64,000 nucleotides of DNA from Lewinellaceae bacterium (GTDB lineage: Bacteria; Bacteroidota; Bacteroidia; Chitinophagales; Saprospiraceae). Positions 8,987-16,304 of the stretch are shown here, piece by piece (position 1 is the first letter of the stretch; each line of letters opens with the position of its first letter). The translations under genes were made by a program, and so were the position numbers. Below the pieces are notes generated by a model. It had not been told where the DNA came from and made no database searches. It worked only from the letters and a program-made list of their open reading frames with translations. Where the stretch lies: NCBI GenBank assembly GCA_020636225.1, contig JACJYI010000005.1, positions 124,001-188,000 on the forward strand. Reading direction: 5' to 3'.

Positions 8987-10726
8987 ATGGTTCATTCACC
9001 TCGACATCACCTGCTGGACGCTCTTTGGGAGCGGCAAACAGCCCTGGGGTTTCTCAGTGAGGATTCCTTCCATGGAATTGCTCGACAGTTTGATCTGCCG
9101 GTCACCGAGGTAAGGGCCGTGGCCAGTTTCTACCACTTCTTTCATGAACAACCGGCCGGCCGGATCACGATCTATTTGGACAACAGCATCCTGGCTCAGT
9201 TTGCCGGTATGCATGAGGTCAGGAATGCCTTTGAGGAGGCGACCGGGGCAAGGACAGGGGGCGTGAGCGCAGACGGGTTGTTCGGGTTGTACGATACACC
9301 ATGCATCGGCCTGTCTGACCAGCAGCCGGCTGCCTTGATCAACTTCCATCCCTTCACGCATCTGACCCCCTCCCGGGTCAAGCGGATCGTGACAGCCCTG
9401 CGCGAAGGGGAATCACCTGCCGAGCTGGCCGATCCGGTCCAGGAGGCCCTCTATTACCCCCGGCAATTGCGCCGGCCTTTCCTGACCAGTGGATACCAGG
9501 TGGGCCACTCCCTGGAGCGACTGCGGACCATGAGTGCCTTGGATGTCCTGTCGGAGATCCGGACCTCCGGATTGAGCGGCATGGGTGGCGCCCTTTTTCC
9601 CACCGGCCGAAAATGGTCGCTCGCCCGGACGCATGAAGGCCCACGGGTGGTGATCGCCAATGCCGATGAAGGCGAACCGGGTACGTTCAAGGACCGCTTC
9701 CTGCTCGACCGGTTTCCCGGCCTGGTCCTGGAAGGCATGATCATCGCCGGGTATGCGACGGGAGCGGAAGAAGGCATCCTCTACCTGCGGGCAGAATACC
9801 AATGGCTCCTGCCGCGATTGGAAGAGGCCATGCAAACGCTTCGCCAGGCCGGATGGTTGGGCGATCACCTGCCTGCCAAGGAGGCTCATCGATTCTCGAT
9901 CCGCATCCAGGTCGGTGCAGGGGCCTACGTCTGCGGAGAGGAGACCGCCCTGATCGAATCGCTGGAAGGCAAGCGCGGACAACCCCGCCCGCGGCATGTC
10001 TTTCCGGTAGAAAGCGGCTATCTCGGTCGGCCAACGGTGGTGAACAACGTCGAGACCCTGGCCCTGGCGGCACGTATCCTCGAAAAGGGATCCTCTGTCT
10101 TCCGCCGTCTGGGGACAGCCGACAGTCCGGGTGTGAAGCTCATGTGTATCTCCGGCGATTGCGACCGCCCCGGTATCTATGAAGTACCCTGGGGAGTCCT
10201 GCTGGGAGACATGCTCGAAGCAGCCGGGGCCCGTGACCCGAACTATATCCAGGTGTCCGGTCCATCCGGTGTGGCCGTTGGTCCTGCCGGATTCACCCGC
10301 CTGCTGGCCAGGGAAGACCTGCCGACCAATGGCACCCTGATGGTGTTTTCCGCCCAGCGCGACCTGGCCACCATCCTTCAGAACTTCAACCAGTTCTTCA
10401 GGCATGAGTCCTGTGGAGCCTGCCTTCCCTGCCGCAGTGGCAACCAGATGCTGGCCCACAAACTGGCCAAGCTGCGGGATGGCCGGATCACTGAGGCAGA
10501 CTTGAACGACCTGCGTCAGTGGGGAGACATGATGCATTCCGGCAGTCGCTGTGGATTGGGAAAATATGCCGCCCAAGCCATCCAGACCGCCATGCTCGCT
10601 TTTCCTGAATATTTCCAGAGTCGTGTGTTCGACCGGTCCGGATTCGATCTCCAGAACTGTGTCCAGGATTATCATACTGCCGTATCCCAAACCGCATATG
10701 GACAGGAACGTTACCATTCACATTGA
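8987..10726 (+). CDS. hoxF: NAD-reducing [NiFe] hydrogenase diaphorase large subunit HoxF (NuoE-NuoF fusion type)
   Basis: 579 residues, NADH/NAD+ site of a group 3d soluble bidirectional hydrogenase. Residues ~1-145 are a NuoE-like thioredoxin-fold domain; residues ~160 onward are NuoF-like with the glycine-rich FMN/NAD segment GMGGALFPTGRKW (198-210), NADEGEPGTFKDR and GAGAYVCGEETALIESLEGK, and the [4Fe-4S] ligands C476, C479, C482 (CGACLPC) and C522 (SRCGLG). In the NuoE-like part the usual four [2Fe-2S] cysteines are reduced to one: the first pair is replaced (DNSILAQF at 65-72) and the second reads CIGLS (C106, S110). The ATG at 8987 is chosen over TTG 8951 because family members begin close to this point. 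The gene overlaps the next by 29 bp. Overall match is to the Cupriavidus-type soluble hydrogenase rather than to complex I, because hoxY and hoxH follow. Confidence 0.95.
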   Translation: MVHSPRHHLLDALWERQTALGFLSEDSFHGIARQFDLPVTEVRAVASFYHFFHEQPAGRITIYLDNSILAQFAGMHEVRNAFEEATGARTGGVSADGLFGLYDTPCIGLSDQQPAALINFHPFTHLTPSRVKRIVTALREGESPAELADPVQEALYYPRQLRRPFLTSGYQVGHSLERLRTMSALDVLSEIRTSGLSGMGGALFPTGRKWSLARTHEGPRVVIANADEGEPGTFKDRFLLDRFPGLVLEGMIIAGYATGAEEGILYLRAEYQWLLPRLEEAMQTLRQAGWLGDHLPAKEAHRFSIRIQVGAGAYVCGEETALIESLEGKRGQPRPRHVFPVESGYLGRPTVVNNVETLALAARILEKGSSVFRRLGTADSPGVKLMCISGDCDRPGIYEVPWGVLLGDMLEAAGARDPNYIQVSGPSGVAVGPAGFTRLLAREDLPTNGTLMVFSAQRDLATILQNFNQFFRHESCGACLPCRSGNQMLAHKLAKLRDGRITEADLNDLRQWGDMMHSGSRCGLGKYAAQAIQTAMLAFPEYFQSRVFDRSGFDLQNCVQDYHTAVSQTAYGQERYHSH

Positions 10727-11963
10727 CGGTGTGGCCTACCATGCCCCTGACCAGAAGAATCTGGTCGAGGCCATTCGCGATCTGGGCCTGGAGATACCCA
10801 CGCTGTGCTATTATCCCCACATCCAGCCACCATTGGGCACCTGCCGGGTCTGCATGCTGGAGGTGAACGGCCGGCCGGTCTGCGGATGTGAAAGCCGGGT
10901 GATGGAGGGCATGCAGATCCAATTGCACACCCCAGAGCTGGATGACCATCGCAAGGCCATGGTCGAACTGACCTTTGCGGAAGGAAATCACTTCTGTCCG
11001 GCCTGCGAAAAGAGTGGCGACTGCGACCTCCAGGGACTTGGATACCGGATGGGGATCAACCACAGCCGGTTTCCCCATCTGTTTGTCGACCGTCTCCTGG
11101 ATTTCCGGGGACGCCGGCTGGTGATCGAACCCAACCGTTGTGTCTTGTGTCAGCGATGCGTCCATGAGATCCGGACCTCGGATGATCGACCCGTATTTTC
11201 CATTTCCGGACGGGGAGATCATACCCGATTGCAGATCGATGAGGCCCTGGAATCCACGATTCCCGATGCCCTGGCCCTCCGGGCCATGCAGATCTGCCCG
11301 ACCGGGGCGATCCTGTACAGGGGGAAAAGCCTTTCACGAACGCCAGGTGACCGCCAGTACGATGTGCCGGCGGAGGTCGTCTCCAGTGTGGACATCGTCA
11401 GGTTGTTGAAAGAAGCCCGCCCCGATCGGAAATGGCGGGTGGCGACCACCTCACTGGCCGGGTGCTTCGGGTGTCATATGTCCCTGCTGGACATCGACAC
11501 CGACTTGCTGGAGGTCATCGAGCTGATCGACCTGGATCGTTCACCGCTGACGGATATCAAGCATATTTCTGGCCGATGCGACCTGGGCCTGATCGAAGGG
11601 GGATGTGGCACGGACGAGAATGTCCACGTTCTCCGGGAATTCCGGGAGCAGTGTGATGTACTGGTGGCTGTCGGCGAGTGTGCCATCTGGGGAGGATTGC
11701 CGGCCATGCGGAATATGGTCCCTCTGGATGAATGCCTGCGTGAAGCTTATGTCCGAGCGGGAGACCCCGAGCCCCAACAGATCCCCAGCGATGAGGACCT
11801 GCCGGCCATGCTGGACCGGGTCTATGCCTGTAGTGAAGTGGTCCCCGTTGACTATTACATTCCCGGTTGTCCGCCCGGGGCACCGATGATGTGGCAATTC
11901 ATTGCCAGTATCCTGACCGGCGCCTCGACCAGTCTGATCGGAAAGGTGTTCAAATACGATTGA
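10698..11963 (+). CDS. hoxUY: Fused HoxU-HoxY: diaphorase small subunit joined to hydrogenase small subunit
   Basis: One uninterrupted 421-residue frame carries two subunits that are normally separate. Residues 1-~228 are HoxU: [2Fe-2S] cysteines C37, C49, C52 and C62 or C64; a His-Cys3 site H98, C100, C103, C109; and [4Fe-4S] ligands C148, C151, C154 and C200 (CPTGAI). Residues ~240-421 are HoxY, with the proximal [4Fe-4S] ligands C256 and C259 (CFGC), C328 (VGECA) and C391 (PGCPP). The joint (about residues 208-245) has no stop, no second start with a leader and no length loss in either half. Inference: electron transfer from the NiFe module into the diaphorase chain is covalently tethered. 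Starts inside hoxF; the stop TGA is one base before the hoxH ATG, so the four genes are one transcript. Separate HoxU and HoxY are about 235 and 180-210 residues, so both halves are complete. Confidence 0.93.
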   Translation: MDRNVTIHIDGVAYHAPDQKNLVEAIRDLGLEIPTLCYYPHIQPPLGTCRVCMLEVNGRPVCGCESRVMEGMQIQLHTPELDDHRKAMVELTFAEGNHFCPACEKSGDCDLQGLGYRMGINHSRFPHLFVDRLLDFRGRRLVIEPNRCVLCQRCVHEIRTSDDRPVFSISGRGDHTRLQIDEALESTIPDALALRAMQICPTGAILYRGKSLSRTPGDRQYDVPAEVVSSVDIVRLLKEARPDRKWRVATTSLAGCFGCHMSLLDIDTDLLEVIELIDLDRSPLTDIKHISGRCDLGLIEGGCGTDENVHVLREFREQCDVLVAVGECAIWGGLPAMRNMVPLDECLREAYVRAGDPEPQQIPSDEDLPAMLDRVYACSEVVPVDYYIPGCPPGAPMMWQFIASILTGASTSLIGKVFKYD

Positions 11964-11964
11964 G

Positions 11965-13425
11965 ATGACAGCGAACGGACGAAAGATCACCATTGACCCC
12001 GTGACCCGGGTGGAAGGCCATGGCCGGGTGACCATCCATCTGGATGAGGACGGGCGGGTGAAGGAATCCCGTTTTCATATCGTGGAATTCCGCGGATTCG
12101 AGCGCTTCATCCAGGGTCGTCCCTATTGGGAAGTTCCGGTACTGGTGCAGCGACTGTGCGGGATCTGTCCGGTGAGCCACCACCTGGCGGCCAGCAAAGC
12201 CATTGATCAGTTGCATGGGCTGGACCCGGGTGATTTGAGTCCGGCGGCGAACAAGATCCGTCGCCTCCTTCATTACGCCCAGATCTTCCAGTCGCATGCC
12301 CTGCATTTCTTCTATCTCGCCGCTCCCGATCTTCTCCTCAATCCGGCTGGGCCATTGTCCACCCGCAATGTGGTAGGCGTGGCCATGGCTGACCGCGAGC
12401 TGGCCCGGCGGGGCATCCTCATGCGCAAGTTTGGCCAGGAGATCCTCCATGCCCTGGGCGGGAAAAAGATCCATGGCATCACTGCCGTTCCCGGGGGCGT
12501 GCACAAGACCTTTGATGCCATGGAACGCAAGCTGTTCCTCAAGGGAAATGCGGACCTGCCGGGCATCGACACCATGATCGACTGGACCGGAGAGGTCCTG
12601 GCCTTCATGGCAGACTATTTTGCCGGGCACCGCACCGTTGTGGATACGTTTGCCAGTTTTGATTCAGGTCATTTGGGCCTGGTTGGTCCGGACGGGGCCC
12701 TTGAACTGTATGACGGCCGGATGCGGGCCATTGATGCCCTGGGTGCCCGCACGCTGGATGATGTGCCCGACACATCCTATGCCAGTCATTTTGCCGAACG
12801 GGTCGAGTCATGGACCTACCTCAAGTTTCCCTATCTCATCGAACGTGGCCGGGAGCGGGGCTGGAACCGAGTAGGGCCCCTGGCCCGCCTCAACGTCTGT
12901 GACCATATCTCCACCCCCCTGGCCGAGCAGGCCCGACAGGCCTGTTTTGCTTTTGCCGGAGGGCGACCGATCAACAGGAGCCTGTACTATCATTGGGCCA
13001 GGATCATCGAGATGATGCACTGCGCCGAGCTGATCAGAGATCTGCTGCACGATCCGGATATCCTCAGCGATGACCTTCGCCGGGAAGGGCATCGCCGTCC
13101 TGTCGGGATCGGCGTCGTGGAAGCCCCGAGGGGTACACTGATCCATCATTATGAGGCGGATGACCGCGGGATGATTACCCGCTGCAACCTGATCGTGTCC
13201 ACCACCCACAACAACGAGGCGATGAACCGGGCGGTCAACCAGGTAGCCAGGGCCAGACTGGACAAGCAGCCGGAGATCACCGAGCCGATGCTGAATGAGA
13301 TCGAAGTCGCCATCCGGGCCTATGATCCCTGCCTGAGTTGCGCGACCCATGCGATAGGAAACATGCCGCTCCTCCTTGAATTGTACGACCATGAAGACCA
13401 TCTCCTTTCCGAATATCGACGTTGA
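11965..13425 (+). CDS. hoxH: NAD-reducing [NiFe] hydrogenase large subunit HoxH
   Basis: 486-residue precursor holding the Ni-Fe(CN)2CO active site where H2 is split or formed. The L1 motif RLCGICPVSHH gives C65 and C68, and the L2 motif DPCLSCATHAIG gives C456 and C459; all four Ni-binding cysteines are present. The start MTANGRKITIDPVTRVEGHG is typical. After H462 there are 24 residues, the same length as the tail removed from Cupriavidus HoxH by its protease, which fits the maturation protease encoded next. Group 3d assignment rests on the operon order and on the EFRGFE and VEAPRGTL segments. Genes for HypA-F, needed to build the cofactor, are not in this window and must lie elsewhere if the enzyme is active. 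Confidence 0.97.
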   Translation: MTANGRKITIDPVTRVEGHGRVTIHLDEDGRVKESRFHIVEFRGFERFIQGRPYWEVPVLVQRLCGICPVSHHLAASKAIDQLHGLDPGDLSPAANKIRRLLHYAQIFQSHALHFFYLAAPDLLLNPAGPLSTRNVVGVAMADRELARRGILMRKFGQEILHALGGKKIHGITAVPGGVHKTFDAMERKLFLKGNADLPGIDTMIDWTGEVLAFMADYFAGHRTVVDTFASFDSGHLGLVGPDGALELYDGRMRAIDALGARTLDDVPDTSYASHFAERVESWTYLKFPYLIERGRERGWNRVGPLARLNVCDHISTPLAEQARQACFAFAGGRPINRSLYYHWARIIEMMHCAELIRDLLHDPDILSDDLRREGHRRPVGIGVVEAPRGTLIHHYEADDRGMITRCNLIVSTTHNNEAMNRAVNQVARARLDKQPEITEPMLNEIEVAIRAYDPCLSCATHAIGNMPLLLELYDHEDHLLSEYRR

Positions 13426-13879
13426 CGACAGGACCCTATGGATCGGGATCGGGAATACCGGCCGAGGCGATGATGGCCTGGGCTGGATCTTTCTGGACCG
13501 GATCGCCGAAACGGGCGTACCTGGACGGAAGGTGTGCCGGTATCAGCTGCAGATCGAAGATGCCGATCTCCTTCGATCATCTGACCGGGTCATTTTTGTC
13601 GATGCCAGTCGGGAACCCCTTCCCGACGGATATATCCTGAACCGGATCGGACCCCGGGATGAGGTGGCGTTTACGACACATGCTTTGTCGCCGGAGGCTG
13701 TCCTTGCCCTGGCCAGGGACCTGTACGGCCACCAACCGAAAGCCTGGATGCTGGCGATCGAAGGATCGGGGTGGGACCTCGGTGAGGGGTTAAGCCAAGA
13801 TGCCTCGTCCAATTTGAACAGCGTACTCGACCTTTTCAGTACGCAGTTTCTGGACAGTGAACCGTCATCTGAAAACTGA
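13391..13879 (+). CDS. hoxW: Hydrogenase maturation protease HoxW (HupD/HycI family)
   Basis: 162 residues. Endopeptidase that clips the C-terminal tail of HoxH after nickel insertion. The family signature GIGNTGRGDDGLGW lies near residues 19-32 with the first metal-binding acidic residue, DAS near 70 is the second acidic position and a histidine (THALSPE) is at the third. The ATG at 13391 overlaps the hoxH end by 35 bp, indicating translational coupling; an in-frame TTG at 13376 is less likely. It closes the hox operon and ends only 8 bp from the convergent moxR gene, with no clear terminator between. Confidence 0.88.
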   Translation: MKTISFPNIDVDDRTLWIGIGNTGRGDDGLGWIFLDRIAETGVPGRKVCRYQLQIEDADLLRSSDRVIFVDASREPLPDGYILNRIGPRDEVAFTTHALSPEAVLALARDLYGHQPKAWMLAIEGSGWDLGEGLSQDASSNLNSVLDLFSTQFLDSEPSSEN

Positions 13880-13887
13880 CAACCGTA

Positions 13888-14853
13888 TCAGAACAGGCTC
13901 TCGATCACCTGCTCCTCATTGATGCCTTCCGCTTCTGCCTTGAAGTTGCGCACGATACGGTGGCGGAGCACATAGGAGGCAATGGCCCGAACATCCTCGA
14001 TGTCCGGACTGTACTTGCCGTTGATCGCGGCATGGCACTTGGCACCAAGTACCAGGTATTGCGAGGCGCGCGGACCCGCACCCCAGGAAATATATTCATT
14101 GACCATCTGTGTGGCCCTGGCGGTATTCGGACGCGTCTTGGTGGCCATGCCGACAGCATATTCCAGGACATTGTCCGATACCGGGATCTTCCGGATCAGC
14201 TTCTGAAATTCGAGGATCTGGGGGCCGGTGACGATATGCTTCAGATCGGTTACCGTGGTGGTTGTCGTCTGGCGAACCACCTCCAACTCCTCCTCATAGG
14301 AGGGGTAATCCAAGGGAATATTGAACATGAATCGGTCCAGCTGGGCCTCGGGCAGCGGGTAGGTCCCTTCCTGCTCGATGGGGTTCTGCGTAGCCAGTAC
14401 AAAGAAGGGGCTGGGCAGCAAATGCTTGTCGCCGGCGACCGTCACGGAACGTTCCTGCATGGCCTCCAACAAGGCCGCCTGGGTTTTCGGCGGTGTCCGG
14501 TTGATCTCATCCGCCAGGACGATATTGGAGAAGATCGGCCCCCGATTGAACTTGAAATGACGATTGTCGTCCAGCACTTCCGAACCGGTGATGTCCGATG
14601 GCATCAGGTCGGGTGTAAACTGGATGCGCTTGAAATCCAGCTCCAACACTTCGGCGATCGTAGATACCAGCAGGGTCTTGGCCAGACCGGGTACACCCAC
14701 CAGCAGACTGTGTCCGTTGCTGAACAGGGAAATGATCACGGCGCGAACCACGTCATCCTGTCCAATGATCACCTTGCCGATCTCGGCCTTCAGGTCGCGA
14801 TAGGATTGCGCCAGCGCATCAACCGCTTCAACATCATTCTTATACGTCGTCAT
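13888..14853 (-). CDS. moxR: MoxR-family AAA+ ATPase
   Basis: 321 residues. MoxR ATPases are chaperone-like and usually work with von Willebrand factor A domain proteins. Seen here: the MoxR-type Walker A GVPGLAKT (residues 53-60), Walker B VLADEINR, the sensor 1 segment ATQNPIEQEGTYPLPEAQLDRF and a C-terminal lid with RASQYLVLGAKCHA. The usual partners (DUF58, BatA/BatB) do not follow; the neighbours are hoxW (convergent) and a TlpA-like gene upstream on the same strand. A BatD-like protein is encoded about 29 kb away (43618). The ATG at 14853 is chosen; a TTG at 14865 sits 9 bp after AAGGAG and could be the real start. Confidence 0.93.
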   Translation of the reverse strand: MTTYKNDVEAVDALAQSYRDLKAEIGKVIIGQDDVVRAVIISLFSNGHSLLVGVPGLAKTLLVSTIAEVLELDFKRIQFTPDLMPSDITGSEVLDDNRHFKFNRGPIFSNIVLADEINRTPPKTQAALLEAMQERSVTVAGDKHLLPSPFFVLATQNPIEQEGTYPLPEAQLDRFMFNIPLDYPSYEEELEVVRQTTTTTVTDLKHIVTGPQILEFQKLIRKIPVSDNVLEYAVGMATKTRPNTARATQMVNEYISWGAGPRASQYLVLGAKCHAAINGKYSPDIEDVRAIASYVLRHRIVRNFKAEAEGINEEQVIESLF

Positions 14854-14951
14854 AGATCCGTTCAATTATGTTGTCTCCTTAATGACCGGAGACACCGGTG
14901 AAACGAGAGAAGCCCCCGGCTTGTTGCGGGCAAAGGTCGAAACCTTGGCGG

Positions 14952-16304
14952 TCAATTCCCAAAGACTTCGGCCAATTTGTCCTCCAGGGCCTTTCCGCGC
15001 AGGTTCCTCCCCAGGATCCTGCCCTCCCTGTCCAGGAGGACGGTGTGCGGGATGGACGTTACCGAATACATGCCGGCCACCTCATTCTTCCAGCCTTGCA
15101 GATCACTGACATGGTGCCAGGTCAGCCCATCCTTGGCGATGGCATCCAGCCAGCGTTGCCGGTCACTGTCCAGACTGACACCCAGGATGTCAAAGCCCTT
15201 GTCGTGGTACTGATTGTACAGCCTGACCACGTTGGGGTTTTCCCGGCGGCAGGGACCACACCAGCTCGCCCAGAAGTCGATCAGCAATACTTTGCCCCGG
15301 AAATCGGTCAGACTGACCGGTTTGCCGTCAGGGTCATTCTGGGTGAAGTTGGGCGCTATGCCCCCCTTGACGAAGCGGGAGATCAGATCCAGTTGGCGCT
15401 CCAGGTTGAGGGCCTGCTCCGGATGCGTCTCCTTGTACTTGTCGATATAGAGATTGGCATAGTAGACATAGGCTTCAGTATTCGTCTTCTCAATGCCCTG
15501 TAATATTCCGCTCAGGGCCAGCATGTAGACCGGCTTGCTGGAGGGCACCCTGGCCAGGACCTTGCCCAGGTATTCCTGCAGCACTTCGGCTGGCATCTTG
15601 GTGCCCGCCAGGGTATTGGCATAGGACTTGAACGCCTCATACACCCAGGGCTGATAATCCAGACCCGGTTGCTCAAAGTCGACAAAGTGAAAGCTTTCTG
15701 CCGCGAAATGGTCCAGTTCCGATGAATAATCCGATGGCTGGACATAGTAGTTCAGATAGGTGTTCAGCTCCAGGATCCGGGCAAAGAATGGATTGTTGGC
15801 ATGTGCCTCCTCCAGCATCTGCAGTTTCAACCGGTCCACCTGCGTCATCTCCTCCACAAATTCCACCGGGACCTCCCCCGATCGCAACTGTCGATTGTAT
15901 TTCTTGGCGATCTGATTAGCCTGGTTCTTCAACCCGTTCATCTTGCCTTTCATCTCCTGGTATTGGGTATTGATCCCCGATTCAGAAATGACGGACTGGT
16001 TCATCTTTGCACAATCCATGGTCACCCGTACGCCGGTTTCCTTCCCCAGGATCATGGGCAGCACATCCTGGTCGGACGCGCCCAGATAGAAGAACTGCCA
16101 GTCCTGCTCCCGCAGCTTGAACCGGGCTTCCCCGTTTTCTACGTTCGCCTGCATCAGGGGTTCAAAATGCAATCCACCGAATCGAAAGAGATACAGGGTT
16201 TGCACATTCGGGCAATTCACTTCCGCGGTCAGGGTGATCGTCCCGGCGATCCCTGATTGACTGAAGAACAGAACGGTTAAGGCGAAGAATAGTCGATAGA
16301 TCAT
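14952..16304 (-). CDS. TlpA-like exported thiol-disulfide oxidoreductase with N-terminal DUF4369-like domain
   Basis: 450 residues with a signal peptide (hydrophobic stretch at ~4-20, ending GIAG). The first ~120 residues look like the DUF4369-type beta domain often fused to TlpA in Bacteroidota, a helical middle region follows, and the C-terminal ~140 residues are a thioredoxin fold with DFWASWCGPC (C349, C352) and the cis-Pro loop SIPHT. Such proteins act in the periplasm on protein disulfides or in cytochrome maturation; the substrate is not evident. Its ATG overlaps the ligA stop (ATGA), so the two genes are co-transcribed. Confidence 0.88.
   Translation of the reverse strand: MIYRLFFALTVLFFSQSGIAGTITLTAEVNCPNVQTLYLFRFGGLHFEPLMQANVENGEARFKLREQDWQFFYLGASDQDVLPMILGKETGVRVTMDCAKMNQSVISESGINTQYQEMKGKMNGLKNQANQIAKKYNRQLRSGEVPVEFVEEMTQVDRLKLQMLEEAHANNPFFARILELNTYLNYYVQPSDYSSELDHFAAESFHFVDFEQPGLDYQPWVYEAFKSYANTLAGTKMPAEVLQEYLGKVLARVPSSKPVYMLALSGILQGIEKTNTEAYVYYANLYIDKYKETHPEQALNLERQLDLISRFVKGGIAPNFTQNDPDGKPVSLTDFRGKVLLIDFWASWCGPCRRENPNVVRLYNQYHDKGFDILGVSLDSDRQRWLDAIAKDGLTWHHVSDLQGWKNEVAGMYSVTSIPHTVLLDREGRILGRNLRGKALEDKLAEVFGN

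Noticed and set aside
9413..10717. 434-codon minus-strand open frame opposite hoxF
   Set aside because: Antisense shadow of HoxF; low-complexity composition and no motif.
8987..13425. Reading the operon as NuoEFG of respiratory complex I
   Set aside because: The NuoG-like part is only the short HoxU form, and the NiFe L1 and L2 motifs of HoxH plus a maturation protease are present.
14866..14951. Terminator in GCCCCCGGCTTGTTGCGGGC between the TlpA-like gene and moxR
   Set aside because: Only 4-5 bp of stem and no T-run; not convincing.
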